Assembly (NCBI RefSeq): GCF_023661085.1
Contig: NZ_JAHDJT010000090.1
Span: forward strand, 1 to 5,718
From: Wolbachia pipientis
GTDB lineage: Bacteria > Pseudomonadota > Alphaproteobacteria > Rickettsiales > Anaplasmataceae
DNA length: 5,718 nt
Direction of reading: 5' to 3'
Positions 1 through 5,718 of the stretch are shown here, piece by piece (the first letter of the stretch is position 1; each line of letters starts with the position of its first letter). The translations under genes were made by a program, and so were the position numbers. Under the pieces are notes generated by a model. It was not told the origin of the DNA. It searched no databases and worked only from the letters and a program-made list of their open reading frames with translations.

Positions 1-1
1 G

Positions 2-49
2 GTTTTATCTATATTTACATGTTTTTTGATTTCGTTCTCTTCGTATGCT
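2..49 (+). other. Sec signal peptide (C-terminal part) of HtrA
   Basis: The in-frame codons read VLSIFTCFLISFSSYA followed by NMFDW. This is a continuous hydrophobic core followed by small residues at -3 (Ser) and -1 (Ala), fitting signal peptidase I. The positively charged n-region and the start codon must lie just left of the window. An export signal is expected, because HtrA/DegP acts in the periplasm. Confidence 0.75.
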
Positions 50-1468
50 AACATGTTTGACTGGGGTGCAAAAAAGGCTTCAGATACTGTATGCAACTGT
101 AATCAAGGACTTGCTGACCTAGTAGAAGAACTTATTCCTGCAGTTGTAAATATCTCGAGCGAACAAATCATTAAACAAGAAAGTAACAATAGAACTAGAA
201 TTCCTTTTACGCCAAGAAATAATTTTTTTGATGATTTCAGAGAGTTTTTTGAGCATTTTGATCAATTTTTTATGGACAGGAGTCCAAGCATCAATAGAGA
301 AGTAGTGCTGCTTGGGTCTGGGTTTATTATAGACAAAAGTGGAACTATCGTAACTAATTATCACGTTATTAAAAACGCCCAAGATATCACGGTTACTATG
401 AACGATAATACTTATTTCAAAGCAGAAGTTTTAGGATATGATGCAAAAACTGATCTTGCTGTGCTTCAGATCAAAGCTGACAAAGACCTTTCCTTTGTAG
501 CGTTTGGTGACTCTGATAAAGCAAGAGTTGGTGATACGGTCATGGCAATAGGCAATCCATTTGGGTTGGGTGGCTCTGTAAGCACAGGAATTATATCTGC
601 AAGGTCTAGAGATATCAGTATTGGCACTATGAATGAATTTATTCAAACTGACGCTGCAATCAATAGAGGCAACTCTGGAGGACCGCTATTTGATTTAAAT
701 GGAAAAGTTATAGGCATTAACACCGCCATCTATTCCCCATCTGAATCTGGCGGTAACGTGGGTATAGGCTTTGCCATACCGTCTAATCTAGCTGTATCAA
801 TCATTGACACACTAAAAAGCGGCAAAAAGATAAAGCACGGTTGGCTTGGTGTACAAGTTCAGCCTATAACAAGAGAGTTTGCAGACTCTTTGGGTTTAAA
901 AGATACAAAAGGTGCATTAGTTGCAGACATAGTAAAGAACAGTCCAGCAGAGAAAGGTGGTATTAAAGTAGGTGATATATTACTAGAATTTGATGGCAAA
1001 AAAGTTGAGAGAATGACACAACTACCTCAAATGGTTTCAAGAACTGAGCCTGAGAAAAAAGTGCAAATTAAGTTACTGAGAAGTGGTAAAGAAGTTAATG
1101 TTAAGGTCGTCATTGGAGAATCTACAAGTGACAGCCAAGATAATAACCAAAAAGAAAATGAATCAACATCTGATTATATAAATGGTTTAACCGTTTCAAA
1201 TCTACCACAAGAGTTAAAAGAGGGCAAAAATGACGTACCTACAAAAGGTGTAATAGTTACCAACGTAGACGTTAACAGGAATATTACGTTGCGTGGTATC
1301 AAAAAAGGAGACATTATTATGCAAATAAACGGAACTTATATAGAAAACGTTGAAAGTTTCCAAAACCAAATAAATTTAGCAAAAGAGAAGGATAAAGAAA
1401 AAGCAATAATGTTGCTTATTTACCGCAATGGAAATCAGTTTTTTACTTCAATAAAGTTAAAAAAGTAA
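2..1468 (+). CDS. htrA: Periplasmic Do/HtrA (DegP-like) serine endoprotease, 5' end cut by the window
   Basis: Serine protease and chaperone that degrades or refolds misfolded proteins in the periplasm. The trypsin-like triad is complete: His in NYHVI (codon 362-364), Asp in TDLAV (452-454) and Ser in GNSGGP (674-676). The loop before the catalytic barrel is rich in Phe and acidic residues (FFDDFREFFEHFDQFFM), as is usual for the LA loop of DegP proteins. Two PDZ domains follow: roughly 845-1115, starting at WLGVQVQP, and 1185-1460. The reading frame stays open to the left edge. A start at the TTG at 26 is unlikely, because the codons before it encode VLSIFTCFLISFSSYA, which looks like the hydrophobic core and SYA cleavage site of a Sec signal peptide; cleavage would fall after the Ala codon at 47-49. 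The true start therefore lies upstream of the window. The visible part is 488 codons, near the usual family length. Whether it follows hflK/hflC, as in many alphaproteobacteria, cannot be seen here. Confidence 0.95.
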   Translation, partial: VLSIFTCFLISFSSYANMFDWGAKKASDTVCNCNQGLADLVEELIPAVVNISSEQIIKQESNNRTRIPFTPRNNFFDDFREFFEHFDQFFMDRSPSINREVVLLGSGFIIDKSGTIVTNYHVIKNAQDITVTMNDNTYFKAEVLGYDAKTDLAVLQIKADKDLSFVAFGDSDKARVGDTVMAIGNPFGLGGSVSTGIISARSRDISIGTMNEFIQTDAAINRGNSGGPLFDLNGKVIGINTAIYSPSESGGNVGIGFAIPSNLAVSIIDTLKSGKKIKHGWLGVQVQPITREFADSLGLKDTKGALVADIVKNSPAEKGGIKVGDILLEFDGKKVERMTQLPQMVSRTEPEKKVQIKLLRSGKEVNVKVVIGESTSDSQDNNQKENESTSDYINGLTVSNLPQELKEGKNDVPTKGVIVTNVDVNRNITLRGIKKGDIIMQINGTYIENVESFQNQINLAKEKDKEKAIMLLIYRNGNQFFTSIKLKK

Positions 1469-1579
1469 CTTCGTAAATCATTTACTAAATTCACAAAATA
1501 GCAACGTTGTAAGTTTGCTGCTGTAATACTTTAAGTTAAAACCGACCACTATATGAAAAACTAGCCTACCGTTACACAG

Positions 1580-1666
1580 CTGGAATCTCATTGCACTTTA
1601 TGACGGTGTCATTCCAGTAGCCCCTTCTCCTTTCATTCCAGTGCGTGACACTTGTATCCAGGATAC
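1580..1666. repeat. Cluster of short CATTCCAG-type direct and inverted repeats
   Basis: TCATTCCAGT occurs twice in direct orientation (1609-1618 and 1633-1642, 24 bp apart). Its reverse complement core CTGGAAT lies at 1580-1586. GTGTCA (1606-1611) and TGACAC (1646-1651) face each other. CCAGTG-CGTGA-CACTTG (1638-1654) forms an imperfect hairpin. GTATCC-A-GGATAC (1654-1666) is a perfect 13-bp palindrome. From memory, sequences of the form ATTCCAGTGCGTGACACTGG are scattered through Wolbachia genomes, and this looks like a degenerate copy. The repeats themselves are visible; the dispersed-family identity is recall. Confidence 0.55.
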
Positions 1667-1789
1667 TACTTTAGCAATAAATATTTAAGAAACTTACCAA
1701 ACGAAAAAAAAGGCAAAGAAACCCCGAGTGGCGAGTTTTGACTCTATAATACTTTAAATTGGCGCTATAATAATTTACTGACGCTTAGT

Positions 1790-1897
1790 TCAAGCGCGAT
1801 TTGGCTGAATGTAGAAAAAATGAAAAAGACATGCAGCCGCTATAATTTGATACAATCCGCCAAAAAATACCCTGAGTTTTTTACTGAATTTTGTCAT
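1790..1897 (-). CDS. Short ORF, 35 aa, single predicted membrane segment, inside the repeat
   Basis: The ORF starts at ATG 1897-1895 and stops at TGA 1792-1790; an in-frame TGA lies four codons upstream of the ATG. The N-terminus MTKFSKKLR carries four basic residues. It is followed by VFFGGLYQIIAAACLFHFFYI (residues 10-30 less the charged flanks), one uninterrupted hydrophobic stretch, and a short polar tail QPNRA. A promoter-like sequence lies about 50 bp upstream on the same strand (1948-1976). There is no convincing Shine-Dalgarno sequence; only CAGG a few bases before the ATG. I do not recognise the protein. The shape is that of a small membrane peptide, but a chance ORF in a decayed repeat is equally possible. 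No function is assigned. Confidence 0.25.
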   Translation of the reverse strand: MTKFSKKLRVFFGGLYQIIAAACLFHFFYIQPNRA

Positions 1898-1947
1898 TGA
1901 GCCTGCAGATCAAAAACAAGTTTTGAGTCAGAAATACCCTTACTGCT

Positions 1948-1976
1948 ATGGTAATGAAGTCGGCGGAATTTGTCAA
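1948..1976 (-). promoter_or_regulatory. Sigma70-like promoter candidate reading leftward in the repeat
   Basis: On the minus strand there is a perfect -35 TTGACA (1976-1971), a 17-bp spacer and a 4/6 match to the -10, TACCAT (1953-1948). Transcription would start near 1941 and run toward the 35-aa ORF at 1897 and the 3' end of htrA. The ten bases TACTTGACAA are identical to those at the right-edge promoter (5646-5655). The weak -10 keeps confidence low. Confidence 0.3.
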
Positions 1977-2041
1977 GTAGTTTTTTTGTTTCTATTGGGT
2001 AGCTTTTCTCTACTGTTATTTATCGGCTTTCTGTATAGTAG

Positions 2042-2212
2042 TTAGGTACGCAAAAAGCCCAATGGTAGCCCTTCTACTCTTGGCTCGCTAAGCTCGTTCT
2101 GTTGTTCTAGCTCTTTTATAGCATCAACAAGACTTAATTCCTTACCACAAAGTTTGACTTTAACATCCGTATTTTTCTCTAAATTCTCATGATTTGGCTT
2201 ACTTCTTACCAT
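2042..2212 (-). CDS. Short ORF of 56 aa just downstream of hslU, possible gene remnant
   Basis: ATG at 2212-2210, stop TAA at 2044-2042. The frame is the same as hslU and is open from directly after the hslU stop codon, but the natural HslU C-terminus (KFIL) ends before it. The product is hydrophilic and charged, with a likely helical middle (CGKELSLVDAIKELEQQNEL) and the tail EGLPLGFLRT. Amino-acid composition looks protein-like rather than random for such AT-rich DNA. There is no clear ribosome binding site, and the last codons run into the repeat region. I do not recognise a family. It may be the decayed C-terminal part of a lost gene, a small hypothetical gene co-transcribed with hslVU, or chance. 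Confidence 0.35.
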   Translation of the reverse strand: MVRSKPNHENLEKNTDVKVKLCGKELSLVDAIKELEQQNELSEPRVEGLPLGFLRT

Positions 2213-2242
2213 TCTAATATTGCCATTACCATCAGAGCTTAA

Positions 2243-3733
2243 TTAAAGTATAAACTTAGATAAATCCAGCTGTTTTGAAATCGATTCAAGTTTATCTTTC
2301 ACGTACTTGCCATCTATAACAAATTTTTCACCATTCTTCTCAGTAGCAATAAAGCTTATTTCATCTAAAAGTTTCTCCATGATAGTATGGAGCCTTCTTG
2401 CACCTATATTTTCCACTTGCCTATTAACTGTAAACGCTATTTCAGCTATAGTTTCGATGCCATCATCGGTGAACTCAAGCATTACATTCTCTGTTTTCAT
2501 TAAAGCTATATACTGCTTCAATAAACTAGACTCAGGTTCCTTTAATATTCTTATTAAATCCTCTTGAGTAAGCGCCTTAAGCTCTACTCTGATAGGTAAC
2601 CTACCCTGCAATTCTGGCAAAAGGTCAGACGGTTTAGATAAATGAAAGGCACCAGATGCAATAAATAATATATGGTCTGTCTTCACATGGCCATACTTAG
2701 TTGAAACAGTTGTTCCTTCAAGCAGTGGTAATAAATCACGTTGTACTCCTTCTCTATTTACTTCACCTTTTACTTCTGTACGTGCTGCAATTTTATCTAT
2801 TTCATCCAAAAATACTATGCCTTCATTGCTAACAAGATCAATCGCTTCTTTGATTATCTTATCTTCATCCATTAACTTCTCACTTTCTTCGTTAATCAAT
2901 ATTTCTCGAGCTTCTTTTACCTTAACTGTAATAGTTTTTGTTTTTTTGCCCCCATTAAACATCTTACCTACTAATTCTGTGACGTTCACCACGCCAACTT
3001 GCCCACCTGGCATGCCTGGTATATCAAAAGCTGGTAGCATACTCTTACTTTCTCTGACTTTAATGGAAACTTCTCCATCTTCAAACTCTTTATTCCTCAA
3101 TTTTTCTCTGAAAACCCTTTTACTCTCTTCAGTTGCATCTTCACCGACCATAGAATTGATTATTATCCCCTCAGCTAAACTCAAAGCTTTTTTAGCTAGA
3201 GCTTTGCGAGCTTTCTCTTTAACTAAAACTATTGCTGCATCAACTAAATCACGTATTATCGAATCAACATCACGCCCGACATATCCTATTTCGGTAAATT
3301 TCGTTGCTTCAACTTTTATGAATGGTGCACCCGCAAGCTTTGCTAAGCGACGAGCTATTTCTGTTTTACCAACCCCTGTATGACCAATCATCAGTATATT
3401 TTTAGGTATGATTTCATCACGTAAAGGAAGAGGAACTTTATTACGACGCCAACGATTCCTGAGTGCAATAGCGACAGCACGCTTTGCATCATTCTGTCCA
3501 ATTATGAACCTGTCCAACTCCTTAACTATCTTTTGTGGCGGCAGATCGTCCAATAAGACTTGTGCACTGCCATTAACTTGAGCGTTGTTGTTATTTGAAT
3601 CACAGCCATTTTTAGCGTCTTCATAGAGGTCATTTCTCTTATTGTAGGTATCACTACCATAAAACTGCCCTTCTGAAAGCATCACAGGCTGATTGGAGAA
3701 ATTAGTGCATAAAATTTTTTGTTCAGAAGACAT
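2243..3733 (-). CDS. hslU: HslU, ATPase subunit of the HslVU (ClpYQ) protease, with N-terminal extension
   Basis: Hexameric AAA+ unfoldase that binds, unfolds and feeds proteins into the HslV peptidase in the cytoplasm. In the 496-residue product I see Walker A GHTGVGKT (117-124), the GYVG pore loop (150-153), the inserted I domain (about 164-300), Walker B IVFLDE (306-311), the Arg finger in ELQGRLP (R378), sensor-2 GARRLHT (R446) and the conserved C-terminal tail ending KFIL, which docks into HslV. The usual family start corresponds to about residue 62 ([14 protein letters not shown]); E. coli HslU has 443 residues. The first roughly 60 residues are therefore an extension, polar and with an NNNN run. 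The long start is supported by a good Shine-Dalgarno (GAGGG, 5 nt before the ATG) and by the 1-bp gap after the hslV stop, which suggests translational coupling. It is the second gene of the hslV-hslU operon. Confidence 0.97.
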   Translation of the reverse strand: MSSEQKILCTNFSNQPVMLSEGQFYGSDTYNKRNDLYEDAKNGCDSNNNNAQVNGSAQVLLDDLPPQKIVKELDRFIIGQNDAKRAVAIALRNRWRRNKVPLPLRDEIIPKNILMIGHTGVGKTEIARRLAKLAGAPFIKVEATKFTEIGYVGRDVDSIIRDLVDAAIVLVKEKARKALAKKALSLAEGIIINSMVGEDATEESKRVFREKLRNKEFEDGEVSIKVRESKSMLPAFDIPGMPGGQVGVVNVTELVGKMFNGGKKTKTITVKVKEAREILINEESEKLMDEDKIIKEAIDLVSNEGIVFLDEIDKIAARTEVKGEVNREGVQRDLLPLLEGTTVSTKYGHVKTDHILFIASGAFHLSKPSDLLPELQGRLPIRVELKALTQEDLIRILKEPESSLLKQYIALMKTENVMLEFTDDGIETIAEIAFTVNRQVENIGARRLHTIMEKLLDEISFIATEKNGEKFVIDGKYVKDKLESISKQLDLSKFIL

Positions 3734-3734
3734 A

Positions 3735-4289
3735 CTATCCCTCTATCCTTTCAATAACCACATTATGATTTGTATAAACACATATATCAGCTGCTATTCG
3801 CATAGCTCTTTTTGCAATCTCTTCTATTGATATTCCTTTTACATCAATTAAAGCTCTTGCTGCAGATAGAGCGAAATTTCCTCCAGAACCAATAGCTGCG
3901 GTCCCATCTTCAGGTTCAAGAACATCACCTGTTCCTGTAATCACTAACGAAATAGATTTATCTGCAACAATCATCATAGCTTCCAACTTCCTCAAATATT
4001 TATCCATTCTCCAATCTTTTGCAAGTTCAACACATGCTCTCATTAATTGTCCTGGGTGCCTATCAAGTTTAGATTCTAGCCTTTCAAAGAGAGTAAATGC
4101 ATCAGCTGTTGCCCCTGCAAAACCGGCAATTACAGAATCACCAGAAAGGCGCCTGACTTTTTTTGCTCCGGATTTTATAACAGTGTGGCCCAGTGAAACC
4201 TGTCCATCACCTATTACTACTACACTTTTGCCTTTTCTAATTGACAGTATGGTAGTTCCATGCATTTTACTGCTATCATGTTGAATCAT
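3735..4289 (-). CDS. hslV: HslV, threonine peptidase subunit of the HslVU protease
   Basis: Proteasome-like peptidase that forms two stacked hexameric rings and degrades substrates delivered by HslU. The 184-residue product has HGTTILS near its start. The catalytic nucleophile is Thr12, exposed when an 11-residue propeptide (M1-G11) is removed autocatalytically. Other active-site positions are present: Asp28 in GDGQ, Lys44 in AKKVRR and Ser135 in GSGG, matching E. coli D17, K33 and S124 at a constant offset of 11. The body ([32 protein letters not shown]) is typical and full length. ATG at 4289 is chosen; Met9 is an alternative, but neither has a strong Shine-Dalgarno (GAAGTGA lies about 10 bases before the chosen ATG). 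It is the first gene of the minus-strand operon, followed after 1 bp by hslU and divergent from gshA. Confidence 0.97.
   Translation of the reverse strand: MIQHDSSKMHGTTILSIRKGKSVVVIGDGQVSLGHTVIKSGAKKVRRLSGDSVIAGFAGATADAFTLFERLESKLDRHPGQLMRACVELAKDWRMDKYLRKLEAMMIVADKSISLVITGTGDVLEPEDGTAAIGSGGNFALSAARALIDVKGISIEEIAKRAMRIAADICVYTNHNVVIERIEG
3738..3742 (-). promoter_or_regulatory. Shine-Dalgarno of hslU, overlapping the end of hslV
   Basis: The minus strand reads GAGGG, then ATAGT, then ATG at 3733. The purine-rich site lies within the last codons of hslV, and the hslV stop TAG (3737-3735) sits between it and the hslU start. This arrangement decides in favour of the long HslU start and implies that ribosomes finishing hslV can begin hslU, helping keep the two subunits in ratio. 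Confidence 0.6.
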
Positions 4290-4404
4290 TTTTCTATCAC
4301 TTCAAATGGCAATTTCATTACACTTTAATCTCTAATCAAATTTGCTAGATATGTTTAATTATAGCTTATAATATAATACCTTCCTTATAACATTAAAAGC
4401 GCAG
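4290..4404. promoter_or_regulatory. Divergent promoter region of hslVU and gshA
   Basis: This is 115 bp of very AT-rich sequence between the divergent starts. For gshA (plus strand) there is TATAAT at 4367-4372, and an overlapping second copy at 4372-4377; the best -35 is TTGCTA (4342-4347, 4/6 match) at a longish 19-bp spacing. This would give a leader of roughly 25 nt. For hslV (minus strand) there is TATAAT at 4363-4358 with no recognisable -35. The two -10 boxes nearly touch, so the two polymerases would compete. I saw no heat-shock (sigma32) consensus for hslV, although the AT-rich background limits this judgement. Confidence 0.45.
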
Positions 4405-5565
4405 ATGCAAAATATAATTCATCCAAAATTAAAAAAAAGTTTAAATAGTTGGTTTGAGGAGAAGTTTGATAGCCTCACATTGCCGTTTTATAGCTCCATA
4501 GACCTCAGAAACTCCGGTTACAAAATTGCCCCTATAGATGCTAATTTGTTTCCTGCAGGGTTCAACAACCTAAGTGAGGTATCAAAAGCAATAGCAGTAG
4601 AGCTAATGAAGAGCTATTTTAAAGAAAAACAACATAAAAAAATTCTCATAATACCAGAGAACTACACGCGAAATAAAATGTATATAGAGAACGTATTTGC
4701 CATAGAAAGAATACTACAACTCGCAGGTTTTGAAACTAGAATTGGCCTCCTTCACAACGAAACATACAATTTAATAGAACCATATGAAACTGTCGTGAAA
4801 GAAAACTCTCTTCTGAAGACAACCTCAGGATTTGTGCCTGATGTTGTTGTGCTGAATCGGGATATGACAAGCCACATTCCAGACACGCTAGAAAATTTAA
4901 AACAAGAGATAGTGCCAAGTCCATTATATGGTTGGCACAGCAGGCAGAAATTTCAATATTTTGAAATCTATCAAAAACTAGCGTCCGAACTTTGTAGCGA
5001 ATTTCAAATAGACCCGTGGCTTATTTCTGCACCTACAGAAAGTTGTAGTAGTGTCAATTTCAACGACGATTCATCGCTGGAAACGGTGGCAGCTAAAGTT
5101 GATCAAGTGCTGTCCTTAGTGCAAAAAAAATACGAAGAATATAAAATAAAAACTCAACCCTATGTTTTCATCAAGGCAAGCAATGGAACATACGGAATGG
5201 GCATTATAACAGCAACAAGTGGAGAGGAAATATTAAGCCTCAATAAAAAAAAGCGCAATAAAATGAAAAAGATAAAAGAAGGAATAGAAGTGAGTAGCGT
5301 TATTGTACAAGAAGGTGTACCAACCATCGATGTTTTTGAACATAGTCCTGCAGAACCGCTGATATATTATATAGGAAATACGCCAACGTGCTATTTGTAT
5401 CGGTACAATAGCAGAAAAGATATATATTCTAGCTTAAATTCCACTGACTGTAAATTCCATGATGTCAGCCAGATTGTGGAAAATAAAACCCTATCGCTTT
5501 GGAATACGGTTAGTAAATTAGCGGTGCTAGCATTGGCAGTAGAAATGAGGTCTTTTCATACCTAA
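4405..5565 (+). CDS. gshA: Glutamate-cysteine ligase, Acidithiobacillus/alphaproteobacterial type
   Basis: Catalyses ATP-dependent joining of glutamate and cysteine to gamma-glutamylcysteine, the first step of glutathione synthesis, in the cytoplasm. The 386-residue product shows the signature of this family, which is distinct from the E. coli GshA type: SIDLRNSGYKIAPIDANLFP (31-50) continuing into AGFNNL, then WHSRQKFQYFE (177-187), the probable nucleotide-binding FIKASNGTYGMGI (255-267), VIVQEGVPT (299-307) and AEPLIYYIG (316-324). The C-terminus SKLAVLALAVEM aligns in character with the family's last helix, so the protein looks complete, though shorter than the roughly 400-430 residues I recall for relatives. 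The shortfall is mostly after residue 330, where the usual GGFYRVN-like motif reads TCYLYRYN. The ATG at 4405 is the only reasonable start; an in-frame stop lies at 4369-4371. There is no strong Shine-Dalgarno. The gene has three A8 tracts. Confidence 0.88.
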   Translation: MQNIIHPKLKKSLNSWFEEKFDSLTLPFYSSIDLRNSGYKIAPIDANLFPAGFNNLSEVSKAIAVELMKSYFKEKQHKKILIIPENYTRNKMYIENVFAIERILQLAGFETRIGLLHNETYNLIEPYETVVKENSLLKTTSGFVPDVVVLNRDMTSHIPDTLENLKQEIVPSPLYGWHSRQKFQYFEIYQKLASELCSEFQIDPWLISAPTESCSSVNFNDDSSLETVAAKVDQVLSLVQKKYEEYKIKTQPYVFIKASNGTYGMGIITATSGEEILSLNKKKRNKMKKIKEGIEVSSVIVQEGVPTIDVFEHSPAEPLIYYIGNTPTCYLYRYNSRKDIYSSLNSTDCKFHDVSQIVENKTLSLWNTVSKLAVLALAVEMRSFHT

Positions 5566-5582
5566 TTTCTTACTTCTAAACG

Positions 5583-5620
5583 TAGCCATTGGCTAGGCTT
5601 ATTGCATAGCAAACCAGCCT
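5583..5620 (+). terminator. Tandem small hairpins after gshA, possible weak terminator
   Basis: TAGCCA-T-TGGCTA (5583-5595) is a perfect inverted repeat. It is followed by a nested structure in which AGGCT (5595-5599) pairs with AGCCT (5616-5620) and TTGC (5602-5605) pairs with GCAA (5609-5612) around ATA. The position, 17 bp after the gshA stop, suits a transcript end. No run of T follows, so it is not a standard intrinsic terminator. Confidence 0.3.
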
Positions 5621-5648
5621 GTGCCATGTCATAAAACGAAAAATTTAC

Positions 5649-5677
5649 TTGACAACCCTCGCTGTTACCCTTATTAT
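5649..5677 (+). promoter_or_regulatory. Strong sigma70-type promoter pointing out of the right edge
   Basis: A perfect -35 TTGACA (5649-5654) is followed by exactly 17 bp and then TATTAT (5672-5677, 5/6 match to TATAAT). TATAGT at 5675-5680 is a poorer alternative with a 20-bp spacer. Transcription would start near 5684, and the transcribed gene must begin beyond the window because no start codon with an ORF follows in the last 40 bp. This is the best promoter match I noticed in the window. Confidence 0.6.
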
Positions 5678-5718
5678 AGTACTGAAGCTATTTGTTTAAC
5701 TTCCCAATCTGTACAGGT

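Larger units (their letters stand above)
1676..2066. repeat. Probable dispersed Wolbachia-type intergenic repeat unit (boundaries approximate)
   Basis: The text from the ATAAATATTTAAG motif near 1677 to about 2066 resembles intergenic sequence that I recall recurring in Wolbachia genomes. It includes the block with CCCCGAGTGGCG, the CTATAAT copies and the CATTCAGCC segment on the minus strand. Within the window only weak internal repetition can be shown: AAATACCCT at 1865-1873 and 1932-1940, CGCTT/AAGCG inverted at 1782-1796, and ATTGGG at 1994-1999 against CCCAAT at 2058-2063, with further CTTTT/AAAAG pairing (2003-2007 with 2053-2057). No transposase, terminal inverted repeats or target duplication are evident, so this is not called an insertion sequence. 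Confidence 0.35.
1469..2242. other. Convergent, repeat-rich intergenic gap between htrA and hslU
   Basis: This stretch of about 770 bp separates the 3' ends of htrA (plus strand) and hslU (minus strand). No long ORF fills it. It holds weak palindromes just after htrA (GTAAAT-C-ATTTAC at 1473-1485 and CAACGTTG at 1502-1509), a cluster of CATTCCAG-type repeats (1580-1666), a probable dispersed repeat unit (about 1676-2066), a minus-strand promoter-like sequence and two short minus-strand ORFs. The 14-mer at 1524-1537 recurs with one mismatch at 1747-1760. CTATAAT occurs three times (1744-1750, 1765-1771, 1840-1846). I see no strong hairpin with a T run that would be a clear terminator for either flanking gene. 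Confidence 0.7.

Noticed and set aside
119..646. Two minus-strand ORFs (119-382 and 431-646) opposite htrA
   Set aside because: They oppose the protease domain, including the catalytic His, Asp and surrounding codons, and look like frame shadows.
1473..1485. GTAAAT-C-ATTTAC palindrome as the htrA terminator
   Set aside because: The stem is only 5-6 AT-rich pairs with no following T run, so it would not fold stably.
1820..1900. 26-codon plus-strand ORF starting MKKTCSRYNLIQ
   Set aside because: Too short, no ribosome binding site, overlaps the opposite-strand ORF inside the repeat; only one of the two could be real and this one has less support.
1580..2066. CRISPR array or complete insertion sequence in the repeat-rich gap
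   Set aside because: Repeats are few, short and irregularly spaced, with no spacer pattern, transposase ORF or matching ends.
2307..2567. 86-codon plus-strand ORF opposite the hslU 3' end
   Set aside because: Antisense shadow of conserved HslU C-domain codons; no Shine-Dalgarno or family resemblance.
2817..3383. 188-codon plus-strand ORF opposite hslU
   Set aside because: It lies fully antisense to the conserved hslU core, and its low-complexity Ser/Leu-rich product is what the complement of that gene would give.
4263..4265. Met9 as the start of HslV
   Set aside because: It would still leave a usable short propeptide, but no Shine-Dalgarno precedes it and the upstream ATG is in frame; kept only as an alternative.
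4736..4924. 62-codon minus-strand ORF opposite gshA
   Set aside because: Antisense to a well-supported gene with no independent signal.

Overview
The window looks like chromosome of an intracellular alphaproteobacterium of the order Rickettsiales, most probably an arthropod Wolbachia. The basis is the AT-rich sequence, the protein flavour of HtrA, HslV, HslU and GshA, and a decayed, repeat-laden intergenic stretch of a kind I recognise from Wolbachia. The genus is inferred from memory, not from a search.

Layout from left to right: (1) the 3' part of a periplasmic Do/HtrA serine protease gene on the plus strand, whose true start lies left of the window; (2) a convergent gap of about 770 bp (1469-2242) with small inverted and direct repeats, a probable dispersed repeat unit and two short minus-strand ORFs that may be remnants or small peptides; (3) the minus-strand operon hslV-hslU, read from about 4289 down to 2243, with only 1 bp between the two genes; (4) a short divergent promoter region (4290-4404); (5) gshA, glutamate-cysteine ligase of the Acidithiobacillus/alphaproteobacterial type, on the plus strand; (6) a 153-bp right-hand tail holding a small nested hairpin and an excellent sigma70-type promoter that points out of the window.

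The genes share a stress and protein-quality theme. HtrA degrades or refolds damaged proteins in the cell envelope. HslVU is the ATP-dependent cytoplasmic protease. GshA makes gamma-glutamylcysteine, the first step to glutathione. Nothing shows they form one regulatory unit: htrA and hslVU converge, and hslV and gshA diverge.

I do not see a convincing new biological system. The points most worth checking are the roughly 60-residue Asn-rich N-terminal extension of HslU, a 35-aa single-membrane-segment ORF with its own promoter-like sequence inside the repeat, and the orphan promoter at the right edge.
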